A DNA stretch of 64,000 nucleotides from Prevotella sp. GTDB lineage: Bacteria; Bacteroidota; Bacteroidia; Bacteroidales; Bacteroidaceae. Where the stretch lies: positions 1 to 64,000 of the forward strand of contig JAFUVV010000024.1 of assembly GCA_017477435.1 (NCBI GenBank). The letters run 5' to 3'. Under the pieces are notes generated by a model. It was not told where the DNA came from. It did no database searches and saw only the letters and a list, made by a program, of their open reading frames with translations. Made by a program: the position numbers and the translations under genes. Shown in pieces: positions 1-7,517 of this stretch; the first letter of the stretch is position 1, and each line of letters opens with the position of its first letter.

Positions 1-1
1 C

Positions 2-523
2 GGCGGAGAACTGAATGTCACCACGGGTGGCCCTGCATTATTTACATTTGCCGACGTGGAGTTTAAGGAAAACGTGAAAGTATCGTTAGAGTGCACCGAC
101 GTCTACAATGGAATGATAGGACGCAAGTTCACGGCCGACGGTAACTTCCCCTCAATCATCATGTCGGGCGAAGGCACGGAGGTGAAGGCCAAGGGCGGCA
201 CGCAAGGGTCGGTGCTGAACTTCCACGCACTGGATTTCAGCGACGGCATCGCCATCGCCGAGCCTACGGGAGCAACATTTGCCGAGGACTATGGAGTGAT
301 AAAAAACAACGCCATTGTGGCTGGCGAGTGGGTAGTGTTCAAGAAAGCCGGCATCAACTACGACCTCAACGGCGACGGGAAGGTGTCGACGGCAGACATA
401 CAGATTATCATCAACGAGATGAAGAAAGCACAGGCCTCACAGAACATGCAGTACGACCTCAACGGCGACGGCAAGATTTCCACCGCCGACATACAGGTGA
501 TTATAAATGAGATGAAGAAATAA
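2..523 (+). CDS. C-terminal part of a secreted protein with two dockerin-type repeats
   Basis: The frame is open from base 2, so the start lies outside the window; 173 residues are visible. The last 55 or so residues hold two copies of a calcium-binding dockerin type I repeat, each beginning YDLNGDGK and continuing STADIQ, with ligands in the D-x-N-x-D-G pattern. The copies are joined by an AQASQNMQ linker, and the second ends exactly at the stop. The part before it is beta-rich and unrecognised. Dockerin-like tails in this phylum usually end large extracellular enzymes or adhesins. No cohesin is visible nearby, so the partner is unknown. The catalytic part, if any, lies upstream. Confidence 0.75.
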   Translation, partial: GGELNVTTGGPALFTFADVEFKENVKVSLECTDVYNGMIGRKFTADGNFPSIIMSGEGTEVKAKGGTQGSVLNFHALDFSDGIAIAEPTGATFAEDYGVIKNNAIVAGEWVVFKKAGINYDLNGDGKVSTADIQIIINEMKKAQASQNMQYDLNGDGKISTADIQVIINEMKK

Positions 524-529
524 AGGACA

Positions 530-560
530 GCCCACCCCTAACCCCTCCCTAGGGAGGGGG
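530..560. repeat. GC-rich palindromic repeat, REP-like family, copy 1
   Basis: A CCCACCCCTAACCCCTCCC arm runs into GGGAGGGG. The same element recurs at 35258-35291, 48233-48267, 58858-58890 and 63882-63914, with shorter relatives at 25084-25098 and 52507-52538. This copy begins 7 bases after the dockerin-protein stop codon. Confidence 0.8.
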
Positions 561-701
561 AACGAAGGACGAAAAAACGAAGGACGAACCAACGGTCACC
601 GTGCGAAGCGGAAGGTAAAGACGAAAAACGAAAGACGAACCAACGGTCACCGTGCGGAGCGGAAGGTAAAGACGAAGGACGAAGAACGAACCAATGGTCA
701 C
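561..701. repeat. Imperfect tandem repeat, 51-bp period, about 2.7 copies
   Basis: The marker CCAACGGTCACC starts at 589 and 640, and as CCAATGGTCAC at 691, giving a 51-base period. Each unit also contains runs of the word GACGAA or AACGAA. It fills most of the gap between the dockerin protein and trpS. No coding potential is seen. Confidence 0.8.
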
Positions 702-725
702 TTCATGTGGCAGTGGTGATAAATT

Positions 726-758
726 AAACCCACCTCCAGTCGGATTGGAGGTGGGTTT
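726..758. terminator. Hairpin terminator between convergent genes
   Basis: AAACCCACCTCCA (726-738) pairs perfectly with TGGAGGTGGGTTT (746-758) around a 7-base loop. It lies between the dockerin gene (+) and trpS (-), so it may serve both; the A/T flanks are short. Confidence 0.75.
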
Positions 759-792
759 GTGTATGTAGTTTATATTGCTTGCATGATTTAGA

Positions 793-1779
793 CTACACTC
801 TGAAGCCGATGATTCGTCTTACTTCCTTGAGTGTTTCCGATGCGCTTGCTCTTGCACGCTCGGCACCGTTGCGGGCAATCTTGTCGAGCAACTCAGTGTT
901 TGAAGAGTATTCGATGATCTTCTCGCGAATTGGCGCCACGGTCTTGCATATGTCGGCAGCGATCTGCTTTTTAAGGTCGCCGTAGCGCAGTGTGCAGTCG
1001 TTCCATTTCTCGTCGAAGTACTGATAAGTATCAGGTGTTGAGCAGATGCTTAGGAATGTGAATAAGTTCTGTATCACTTCCGGTTTCGGGCTGTTCATTG
1101 CCTGCGGTCCGTTGTCGGTCACGGCTTTCATCACTTTCTTCGTGATTGTCTTGTCGTCGTCGTGCAGATAGATGCAGTTGCCTTCGCTTTTTCCCATCTT
1201 TCCACTGCCATCCAGTCCGGGCACCTTGAGCGCGTGGGCGTTGAAGTAGAAATTCTGTGGTTCGGGGAAGAACTCCACTCCGTAGATATTGTTGAACCGT
1301 CGAGCGCACTTGCGTGCCATCTCCATGTTCTGCTCCTGGTCTTTTCCCACAGGCACCTTCTGCGCTCTGTGCTGCAGGATGTCTGCTGCCATGAGGGTGG
1401 GGTAGGTGAACAGCCCTGCATTGACGTTGTCGGGTTGCTGGCGTGCCTTTTCCTTGAAGGTGGTCACGCGTCCGAGCTCACCGATATACGTGTTCATATT
1501 CAGATAGAGGTACAGCTCGAGTGTTTCTTTCACGTCGCTCTGTATGTAGATTGGTGCCTTCTCGGGATCGATGCCGCATGCCAGATATTCTGCCAATATG
1601 ATGCGTGCACTGTTTTGTATGTCTTCCGGTTTCGGGCGTGTGGTAAGGCTATGCCAGTCGGCAATGAAGAACATGCTGTCGTATTTGTCTTGCATTTCAA
1701 CGAAGCTTTTCACTGCTCCGAAATAGTTTCCCAGATGCAGGAATCCTGTCGGCCTGATACCGCTAACTACTTTTTCCAT
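793..1779 (-). CDS. trpS: Tryptophanyl-tRNA synthetase
   Basis: Charges tRNA-Trp with tryptophan in the cytoplasm (class I synthetase). The 328-residue length is normal for a bacterial TrpRS. The ATP-binding HIGH-type motif appears as GFLHLGN near residue 12, and the KMSKS loop as GKMGKSEGN near residue 195. Substrate-pocket segments FIADWHSLTT and FTYPTLMAADIL are also present. It is transcribed alone from a good TAnnTTTG promoter 37 bases upstream and converges on the dockerin gene. Confidence 0.96.
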   Translation of the reverse strand: MEKVVSGIRPTGFLHLGNYFGAVKSFVEMQDKYDSMFFIADWHSLTTRPKPEDIQNSARIILAEYLACGIDPEKAPIYIQSDVKETLELYLYLNMNTYIGELGRVTTFKEKARQQPDNVNAGLFTYPTLMAADILQHRAQKVPVGKDQEQNMEMARKCARRFNNIYGVEFFPEPQNFYFNAHALKVPGLDGSGKMGKSEGNCIYLHDDDKTITKKVMKAVTDNGPQAMNSPKPEVIQNLFTFLSICSTPDTYQYFDEKWNDCTLRYGDLKKQIAADICKTVAPIREKIIEYSSNTELLDKIARNGAERARASASETLKEVRRIIGFRV

Positions 1780-1815
1780 TTTTATTCTTTTCTTTTGTTA
1801 CTTTTTTTAGCGGTG

Positions 1816-1823
1816 CAAATTTA
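1816..1823 (-). promoter_or_regulatory. -7 promoter box of trpS
   Basis: TAAATTTG on the minus strand matches the Bacteroidota TAnnTTTG box, 37 bases before the trpS start. Confidence 0.65.
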
Positions 1824-1888
1824 CAAAAAGTTTCAGATATACGTGTGTTGTAGTCTTGTATTTTTGCACTCTGTTGTCGTGGTGAGTG

Positions 1889-2710
1889 TCATTCCTCCCC
1901 TTCGCATTCCTCCACTATGGCCACGTCGGTGAGTGAGAACGGCTTTTCTTCGCCGAAGACCACCCGTGCTGATATTGTAGGCATGTCGTCGTAGAGCAGT
2001 ACTTTTCCGACGATGAAATTCACTCCCGGTGTGATGTGTACCACGATGTCGTCGCCGCTGATGTCGTAGTTTATCTGTTCGCCCACCCACAGTGCATCGT
2101 CGTCGAATCCTCCCATGTCGCTGATGGTGTTAGTGGCTGTATAGATGGAGTCGTTGTCGTTGTAGAGCGTGATGTTCTCTCCGTCGATGGTGTATCCTGC
2201 GTGCTGGCAGACTGCCTGTTGCATGTCGTAGGGATCGATTGTGGCAGTGATGACGGCATGGTTGTCTGTGTCGAAGTTGATGATGTATGGTCGTTCTACG
2301 AGTATTCCCGTTCCTTCCATGTCGGCGCCTGTTATCCACAGCGTTTCTGTTGCGGCATTGTAGTGGGCCGACGGGTTGTTACCGTGACGTATGTCGGGGA
2401 ATGCCGTTTTCACTCCGTTTTTCTCGACAATGATGCCGAACCCTTCGGCCGAGGTGTTGTCGTCGGTCCTCATCAGGCTCCATACGCTCACCTTGCTTTC
2501 CTCGTCGGTCATGATGTTTTCATAGCGACTGTCCACTTTCGTGTTCTCCATCGCTTTTCTCACCGTTTCGGGCGCTTCGCCCATACCTATCGGCCCTTCT
2601 ATCGTGCCGCACACCTTCTTTGTCTTGTCGTGGCTGCACTTGCTGATGGCAATACTTGCGCAGCTTAGTGCCAGAGCTGCTGCAATAAGTAAGATGAAAG
2701 TCTTTTTCAT
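1889..2710 (-). CDS. Secreted protein of unknown function
   Basis: 273 residues with an N-terminal signal (MKKTFILLIAAALALSCA). The stretch ALSC could be a lipobox, which would make it a lipoprotein. The mature part is acidic and beta-rich with no motif I recognise. It starts 18 bases after the stop of the lipoprotein gene upstream (2729-3592), so the two are probably one transcript. Function is not assigned. Confidence 0.7.
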   Translation of the reverse strand: MKKTFILLIAAALALSCASIAISKCSHDKTKKVCGTIEGPIGMGEAPETVRKAMENTKVDSRYENIMTDEESKVSVWSLMRTDDNTSAEGFGIIVEKNGVKTAFPDIRHGNNPSAHYNAATETLWITGADMEGTGILVERPYIINFDTDNHAVITATIDPYDMQQAVCQHAGYTIDGENITLYNDNDSIYTATNTISDMGGFDDDALWVGEQINYDISGDDIVVHITPGVNFIVGKVLLYDDMPTISARVVFGEEKPFSLTDVAIVEECEGEE

Positions 2711-2728
2711 GCTTTTTCTAAAACAATA

Positions 2729-3592
2729 TTATTCGTTTTTCTTCTCTTCGTCGAGATATTTCAGCATCTCTTTTTTCCAGTCGAATATATCTCCGCTTTT
2801 GTTGATGAAGTCGTCGATGACCCATTCTCCGTCCTCGAAGATGAGCCGCAGTTGCATGGGTGTCTTCGTTCCCAGGTTGTGGAGTATCATTTCCACGGTT
2901 GCGCTGTCGACGGTGAGTTCGGTCACTTTCAGGTTGCTCACCGACATGTTTCCGCTGTCCTGAGCCTGTGTCCAGTAGTTCCAGTCGAAGAATCCCACTT
3001 CGCCTTGGTGGTTTCTGAGGTCGTTGTTCTCCACGTCTTCGACGATGTCCTGCCACTCGTCGGAGCAGTAAGTCTCGTCGAGAGTGCGCTCGTCCTCGTC
3101 GCTGTTGATGTATGCGTTGTAGATTTCCTTCACGCGCTTTGTGATCATCTCTTCCGTCAGTTTCTGCCTGGCGAACGTGAATTGCGTGCCGATGTCTATC
3201 AGTGGCCATGTGGAGTTGGTGAATGTTGTCGTTGCCGTGTCGCCGTCGACTGTCACGATGCCCCCGATTGGTTTGCCGTTGGCGTCGGTGGCTGTGAAGC
3301 TGAGTCCGTCGGGAGTTTTCTTTCCCTTGCCGTCGGAGAGGTATGTCAGCCGGAAGATGGTGATCTTCACGTTGAACGTACTGTCGTCGGCTTTCGATAT
3401 ATTCAGCGTTGATCCGTCGTAGGAACTTACGAAGTGGCCGAGGTATACCGTGTCGTCGGGCAGTTGGGCTATTGCTGTGCTGTCGTTGTTGTCGGCGTTT
3501 GCGCCTTGGTCGGCTTGCTTGCCGCTGCATGCTGCTATGATGCTGCAGGCGATGATGGCGGAAGTGATAAACCAGAGTGTCTTGTTCTTCAT
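2729..3592 (-). CDS. Lipoprotein, possibly DUF3828-like
   Basis: 287 residues. The N-terminus MKNKTLWFITSAIIACSIIA ends in IIAACSG, consistent with a lipobox with Cys at residue 22. The middle carries a beta-sandwich-like stretch, and the C-terminal 130 residues (from about VKEIYNAYINSDED) resemble small secreted Bacteroidota domains with an IDDFI...W signature near the end, like DUF3828. That family match is from memory and weak. It is the first gene of a probable two-gene operon with 1889-2710. Confidence 0.65.
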   Translation of the reverse strand: MKNKTLWFITSAIIACSIIAACSGKQADQGANADNNDSTAIAQLPDDTVYLGHFVSSYDGSTLNISKADDSTFNVKITIFRLTYLSDGKGKKTPDGLSFTATDANGKPIGGIVTVDGDTATTTFTNSTWPLIDIGTQFTFARQKLTEEMITKRVKEIYNAYINSDEDERTLDETYCSDEWQDIVEDVENNDLRNHQGEVGFFDWNYWTQAQDSGNMSVSNLKVTELTVDSATVEMILHNLGTKTPMQLRLIFEDGEWVIDDFINKSGDIFDWKKEMLKYLDEEKKNE

Positions 3593-3771
3593 TTCAGAGT
3601 AAAAACTGTTGCTTCTTCAATTTTGCTGTAAAATTACTCAAAATCTCCATAATTTGAGGTCTTTTCGGCGTTTTTTTCATCGTTGTCGTGATATATTGGC
3701 TGTTTTGCAGGAAAATTTTCCTGTTGCGAGAAAAAAGTCGATAATTTTTTTGTCAGTTCGGGAAAATGCCT

Positions 3772-3779
3772 TAACTTTG
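3772..3779 (+). promoter_or_regulatory. -7 promoter box of tRNA-Val(TAC)
   Basis: TAACTTTG, 19 bases before the tRNA 5' end. Confidence 0.65.
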
Positions 3780-3798
3780 CACCGCTTTTCGAGCGAAA

Positions 3799-3873
3799 GG
3801 GCGTTTAGCTCAGTTGGTTTAGAGCATCTGCCTTACAAGCAGAGGGTCGGCGGTTCGACTCCGTCAACGCCCA
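3799..3873 (+). tRNA. tRNA-Val (anticodon TAC)
   Basis: 75 bases. Acceptor GGGCGTT pairs with AACGCCC, followed by discriminator A with no encoded CCA. The D arm GCTC/GAGC, anticodon stem TCTGC/GCAGA with loop CTTACAA, and T arm GGCGG-TTCGACT-CCGTC (one G-U pair) are all complete. Confidence 0.96.
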
Positions 3874-3950
3874 CAAGGACAGCAGACACATCGGTCGGCT
3901 GTCTTTTTTGTTTTCCCCCGTTGATGTATGGATATTTTCTTGCCTGTGGC

Positions 3951-4016
3951 TCGAAGCCCCTTAGTTTCCGCTTCGAAGCCCCTTAGCCTGCGGATAGGAT
4001 GCGTTTAGCCGTCGGC
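3951..4016. repeat. Short 22-bp-period repeat, about three units (tentative)
   Basis: TCGAAGCCCCTTAG occurs at 3951 and 3973, exactly 22 bases apart; a diverged third unit from 3995 keeps TTTAGCC at the matching place. The core GCTTCGAAGC is self-complementary. Same period as the larger arrays in this window, but a different core. It lies between tRNA-Val and the array at 4059. Confidence 0.45.
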
Positions 4017-4058
4017 TATGGAGTGTCTTGCCGTGAATGATGACAGTCCTTGAGTACA

Positions 4059-4141
4059 GTACAAAGGCTTTGTACTCCGAGTACATGGGCTTTGTACTGT
4101 GAGTACATGTGCCATGTACTGCGCGTACATGGGCTTTGTAC
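4059..4141. repeat. 22-bp palindromic array, GTAC type, four units
   Basis: GTAC occurs at 4059, 4081, 4103 and 4125, and again at 4072, 4094, 4116 and 4138, giving an exact 22-base period. Each unit is GTACA-N7-TGTAC-N5, with slight decay in the arms of the first units. The centres are variants of TGGGCTT. It sits between tRNA-Val and the 3' end of the sulfatase maturase (convergent). Confidence 0.9.
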
Positions 4142-4216
4142 TGGGCGCTGGAAGATGGAGTAGGGGTGTTGGGTGGTGGAATATGGGTGGCGGTTTGATA
4201 GGGTAGGGGTGATTGT

Positions 4217-5437
4217 TCAGAACTGTTTCATCACGTTGGCGGGTGGGCGCTTGTTGAGAAGTTCGTTTTTCATGAAGTCCATGTAAGGTGCCACGTGGCT
4301 GAAGAACTGCTTGTATCCTTTGCAGAGATAGTTGAGTCCTCCCTCTCCGTCGGCTGTTTTTCTGAATCTGTCTTTCGGGCATCCTCCGTTGCATGCGAAG
4401 AGCCATTTGCACTGTCTGCACTTCTGCGGCAGCTGGTCGCGCTTGTCGCGTCCGAAGCGCCGTTGCCGCTCGCTGTACATCATGGCTGTGATGCTGTCGC
4501 GGTGGATATTTCCAAGTTTGTATTCCGGGAATACGAAGTGGTCGCATGAGAAGACGTCGCCGTTGTGTTCGATCACTGCGGCGTGTCCGCACGTCTCTGC
4601 CATTGCGCACACCCCTGGCTCTTCTCCTATCCATCGTGCGAGGGTGGAGTCGAACAGCTGTACGAACACCTGCCCCACGTCGTTGCGTACCCACTCGTCG
4701 AAAATTGTGCATGTGAAGTGGGCATACTGTTCCGGCGTGACCGAGAAGTCGGCCAGACTTCCCTGTTCGCCGTCGGCTATCGATGCCAGGTGACGCCCGT
4801 CGGTGTGGAGGAGAAGGCGTTCGATGATGGGAGAGAACTGTATATACCGGCACCCTATGTCTTTGTAGAAGTGATATACGTCGAGCGGGTAGTCGGCGTT
4901 GAAGTCGTTCACCACCCCCATTGCGTTCCATTCCACCCCGTGCTTCTGCAGCAGCCGGATGCCTCTCATCACTTTGAAGAACGACGGCTGGTTGCCTTGT
5001 GCCCGCCGATATTCGTCGTGCATCTCCTGAGGTCCGTCGATTGAGATGCCTATGAGCCAGTTGTTCTCGCGGAAGAAGCTGCACCACTCGTCGGTGAGCA
5101 TTGTGCCGTTCGTCTGCAGACAGTTGTCTATCTGTCGTCCGCCTGCGTATTGGCGTTGCAGTTCGAGCACGCGTTTGTAGAACGAGAGCGGTCGCATGAG
5201 CGGTTCGCCGCCGTGCCATGTGAAGAGCACCTGCGGCTGTGTCTGCGCTTCGATGTATTGCCTGACGAATGTCTCGAGTGTGGCGTCGCTCATGGCAAAG
5301 CGCTCCTTCGCCGGAGCGTCGGCGTAGAGATGGCCTTTCTCCAGGTAGTAGCAGTATTTACACCGCAGGTTGCACAGGCTTCCGGCGGGTTTTGTCATCA
5401 CGTAGAGCGGACTAGCGAACGGGGCGATGGTCTTCAT
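4217..5437 (-). CDS. Anaerobic sulfatase-maturating enzyme (radical SAM/SPASM)
   Basis: Oxidises the active-site Ser or Cys of sulfatases to formylglycine in the cytoplasm. 406 residues from the chosen start MKTIAPFASPLYVMTKPAG. The radical-SAM cluster motif is C22-N-L-R-C26-K-Y-C29, and the HGGEPL motif follows. The C-terminal SPASM region carries the cysteines for two further iron-sulfur clusters (CAMAETCG, FSCDHF, CRQCKWLFACNGGCPKD). The frame runs open 72 bases further upstream, but that part is not family-like and overlaps a small ORF. No sulfatase is encoded in this window, so its substrate is elsewhere. Equivalent to ChuR-type proteins of gut Bacteroides. Confidence 0.93.
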   Translation of the reverse strand: MKTIAPFASPLYVMTKPAGSLCNLRCKYCYYLEKGHLYADAPAKERFAMSDATLETFVRQYIEAQTQPQVLFTWHGGEPLMRPLSFYKRVLELQRQYAGGRQIDNCLQTNGTMLTDEWCSFFRENNWLIGISIDGPQEMHDEYRRAQGNQPSFFKVMRGIRLLQKHGVEWNAMGVVNDFNADYPLDVYHFYKDIGCRYIQFSPIIERLLLHTDGRHLASIADGEQGSLADFSVTPEQYAHFTCTIFDEWVRNDVGQVFVQLFDSTLARWIGEEPGVCAMAETCGHAAVIEHNGDVFSCDHFVFPEYKLGNIHRDSITAMMYSERQRRFGRDKRDQLPQKCRQCKWLFACNGGCPKDRFRKTADGEGGLNYLCKGYKQFFSHVAPYMDFMKNELLNKRPPANVMKQF

Positions 5438-5555
5438 TGTCGTACTTGTCTTTAGCGTCGTTCGGGGTCTTTTGTGTCCATGAGCACGCCAGCGATGGCA
5501 GGGCAACAATGGGAAGACTGGCGTAGAACGTGCCGAAAAAGAGGTCCTTCTTCAT
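5412..5555 (-). CDS. Possible 47-residue leader or small membrane peptide before the maturase
   Basis: The reading frame from MKKDLFFGTFYASLPIVALP has a signal-like hydrophobic stretch, then a hydrophilic tail ending DHRPVR. It is the first ATG-started frame after a good promoter box at 5609-5616 and overlaps the maturase start by 26 bases. It could be a translated leader, a small secreted peptide, or chance. No similarity to a known peptide is recognised. Confidence 0.4.
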   Translation of the reverse strand: MKKDLFFGTFYASLPIVALPSLACSWTQKTPNDAKDKYDNEDHRPVR

Positions 5556-5608
5556 ATAATATAATGTGTCTGTTGGGCTTAGTGAGTCCAGTGTCAAAGA
5601 ATTGTCTA

Positions 5609-5616
5609 CAAAGATA
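5609..5616 (-). promoter_or_regulatory. -7 promoter box for the maturase transcript
   Basis: TATCTTTG on the minus strand fits TAnnTTTG. It implies a leader of roughly 165 bases before the maturase start, containing the 47-residue frame. Confidence 0.55.
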
Positions 5617-5709
5617 GGCATAAAAGAACGTTATTCCAAGGAAAAGTCCGACAATCTTGGCAGAATTTTTCCTGCTGGCAGGCAGAGACGGCCATATTTC
5701 CCGCCGCCA

Positions 5710-5814
5710 GTATCTGTGCTTGATAGTGCCGATATCTGTGTCAGATAGTTTTGCTATCCATGCTTGATAGCGTTGCTATCTGGCCTTGATAGTGTAGCTA
5801 TCTGTGCTTGATAG
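5710..5814. repeat. 22-bp palindromic array, CTATC type, five units
   Basis: GATAG occurs at 5722, 5744, 5766, 5788 and 5810. CTATC or one-base variants occurs at 5710, 5732, 5754, 5776 and 5798. The unit is CTATC-N7-GATAG-N5 with centres such as TGTGCTT. It lies between the divergent maturase and purB transcripts. The rest of the 5556-5990 gap shows nothing beyond promoter elements. Confidence 0.9.
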
Positions 5815-5958
5815 CGACAGAAGGTGGACTCATGGTGAGCGATAAAAGAAAGACCTGTTTCGCGCTCCCGGCCACGGATACACCGGAAATAAGTCAAAAA
5901 GAATACCTTTGCCAATAAAAAAAAGCATGAAAAAATTCAGCAGATGGAATTTTTGTTG

Positions 5959-5966
5959 TACTTTTG
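5959..5966 (+). promoter_or_regulatory. -7 promoter box of purB
   Basis: TACTTTTG fits TAnnTTTG and lies 24 bases before the chosen purB start. It overlaps an upstream in-frame TTG, which rules that start out. Confidence 0.7.
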
Positions 5967-5990
5967 CAAAACAAAGTATATGCGCCGGCT

Positions 5991-7337
5991 ATGAACCTCA
6001 ACTCGCTTACTGCAGTCACCCCTGTCGACGGGCGTTATCGCTCGAAGACGGAGTCGTTGTCCGAGTATTTCTCGGAATACGCCCTCGTGCGCTATCGTGT
6101 CCGCGTGGAGATAGAATACTTCATCGCGCTGAGCGAGATACCCCTGCCCCAGCTCCGCGGCTTCGATCACGGGCGGGTGGATGAGCTGCGCGCCATATAC
6201 GAAGACTTCAGCCTCGCCGATGCAGAGCGCGTGAAAGAGATAGAGAGCGTGACGAACCACGACGTGAAGGCAGTGGAGTACTTCATCAAGGAACGCCTCG
6301 GACAGATGGGCGGCTATGAGAAGTACATGGAATTCATCCACTTCGGTCTCACGTCGCAGGACATCAACAACACGAGCGTGCCCCTGTCGTTGAAAGACGC
6401 TCTCCGCGATGTCTACCTGCCGGCCATGGACGAGCTCATCGCGCAGCTCGCAGCCTACGCCGACGACTGGGCCGACGTGCCCATGCTCGCCAAAACCCAC
6501 GGGCAGCCCGCCTCGCCAACGCGGCTGGGAAAAGAGATCATGGTGTTCGTCTATCGCCTGCGCGAGCAGATGGCAACCCTCAAGGCCGCCAAGCTGACTG
6601 CGAAATTCGGCGGAGCAACAGGCAACTTCAACGCCCACCACGTGGCATATCCCGACATAGACTGGCGAGAATTCGGAAATAAGTTCGTCAGCGAAAAACT
6701 CGGACTCGTGCGAGAGGAATACACCACACAGATAAGCAACTACGACCACCTGGCCTCGCTCTTCGACGCCATGAAGCGAGTGAACACCATACTCATCGAC
6801 CTCGACCGCGACATCTGGACATATATCTCGATGGGATACTTCCAGCAGAAGATCAAGAAAGGCGAAGTAGGCTCGAGCGCCATGCCCCACAAGGTGAACC
6901 CCATCGACTTCGAGAACTCAGAAGGCAACCTCGGACTCGCAAACGCCACACTCACCTTCCTCGCACAGAAACTGCCCATCAGCCGACTGCAACGCGACCT
7001 GACCGACTCCACGGTGATAAGAAACGTCGGAGTGCCGTTCGCACATACACTCATTGCCATCACAAGCACGCTGAAAGGACTGCGTAAACTGATCCTCAAC
7101 GAAGAACGCATAAGCCAAGACCTCGACGACACATGGGCCGTCGTGGCAGAAGCCATACAGACCATCCTGCGCAGAGAAGGATACCCACACCCCTACGAAG
7201 CACTCAAAGAACTCACACGCACCAACCAGCGGATGACACAACAGACGATACACAAGTTCATAGACACACTCAATATAGAAGAAAGTATAAAAGACGAACT
7301 CAAAAAAATCACACCTCATAATTATACAGGAATCTGA
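5991..7337 (+). CDS. purB: Adenylosuccinate lyase
   Basis: Catalyses the two fumarate-releasing steps of purine synthesis (SAICAR to AICAR, and adenylosuccinate to AMP). 448 residues from MNLNSLTAVTPVDGRY. Family signatures: TSQDINNTS near residue 124, KTHGQPASPTRLGKE near 167, and the superfamily signature GSSAMPHKVNPIDFENSEGN near residue 295 with the catalytic serine loop. The upstream in-frame TTG at 5964 overlaps the promoter box, so the ATG at 5991 is preferred. It appears to be monocistronic. Confidence 0.96.
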   Translation: MNLNSLTAVTPVDGRYRSKTESLSEYFSEYALVRYRVRVEIEYFIALSEIPLPQLRGFDHGRVDELRAIYEDFSLADAERVKEIESVTNHDVKAVEYFIKERLGQMGGYEKYMEFIHFGLTSQDINNTSVPLSLKDALRDVYLPAMDELIAQLAAYADDWADVPMLAKTHGQPASPTRLGKEIMVFVYRLREQMATLKAAKLTAKFGGATGNFNAHHVAYPDIDWREFGNKFVSEKLGLVREEYTTQISNYDHLASLFDAMKRVNTILIDLDRDIWTYISMGYFQQKIKKGEVGSSAMPHKVNPIDFENSEGNLGLANATLTFLAQKLPISRLQRDLTDSTVIRNVGVPFAHTLIAITSTLKGLRKLILNEERISQDLDDTWAVVAEAIQTILRREGYPHPYEALKELTRTNQRMTQQTIHKFIDTLNIEESIKDELKKITPHNYTGI

Positions 7338-7454
7338 TGCCGAAGCCGTCGACAGCACGGCACATTCCTAAAGTAGAACCCAAAAGCAAGATAGACACAA
7401 AACAGAAAAAAGAAGAACTACAAAACCCAAGAAAACAAAAAGAGAGAAGAAAAT

Positions 7455-7467
7455 TAGGTGACACCTA
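7455..7467. other. 13-bp palindrome upstream of the pseudouridine synthase gene
   Basis: TAGGTG-A-CACCTA is perfectly symmetric and lies 50 bases before the ATG at 7518. It could be an operator or chance. Confidence 0.3.
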
Positions 7468-7517
7468 TCGACATTATTCATTTTATAGCCGTGAGGCAAT
7501 AATTAACACAGACATTT

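Noticed and set aside
3609..3986. Plus-strand frame overlapping tRNA-Val(TAC)
   Set aside because: Runs straight through the tRNA and shows no protein-like composition.
4059..4141. 22-bp arrays as CRISPR
   Set aside because: Units are 22 bp with 5-bp spacers, palindromic throughout and with no unique spacers of 25-40 bp; no cas gene is present.
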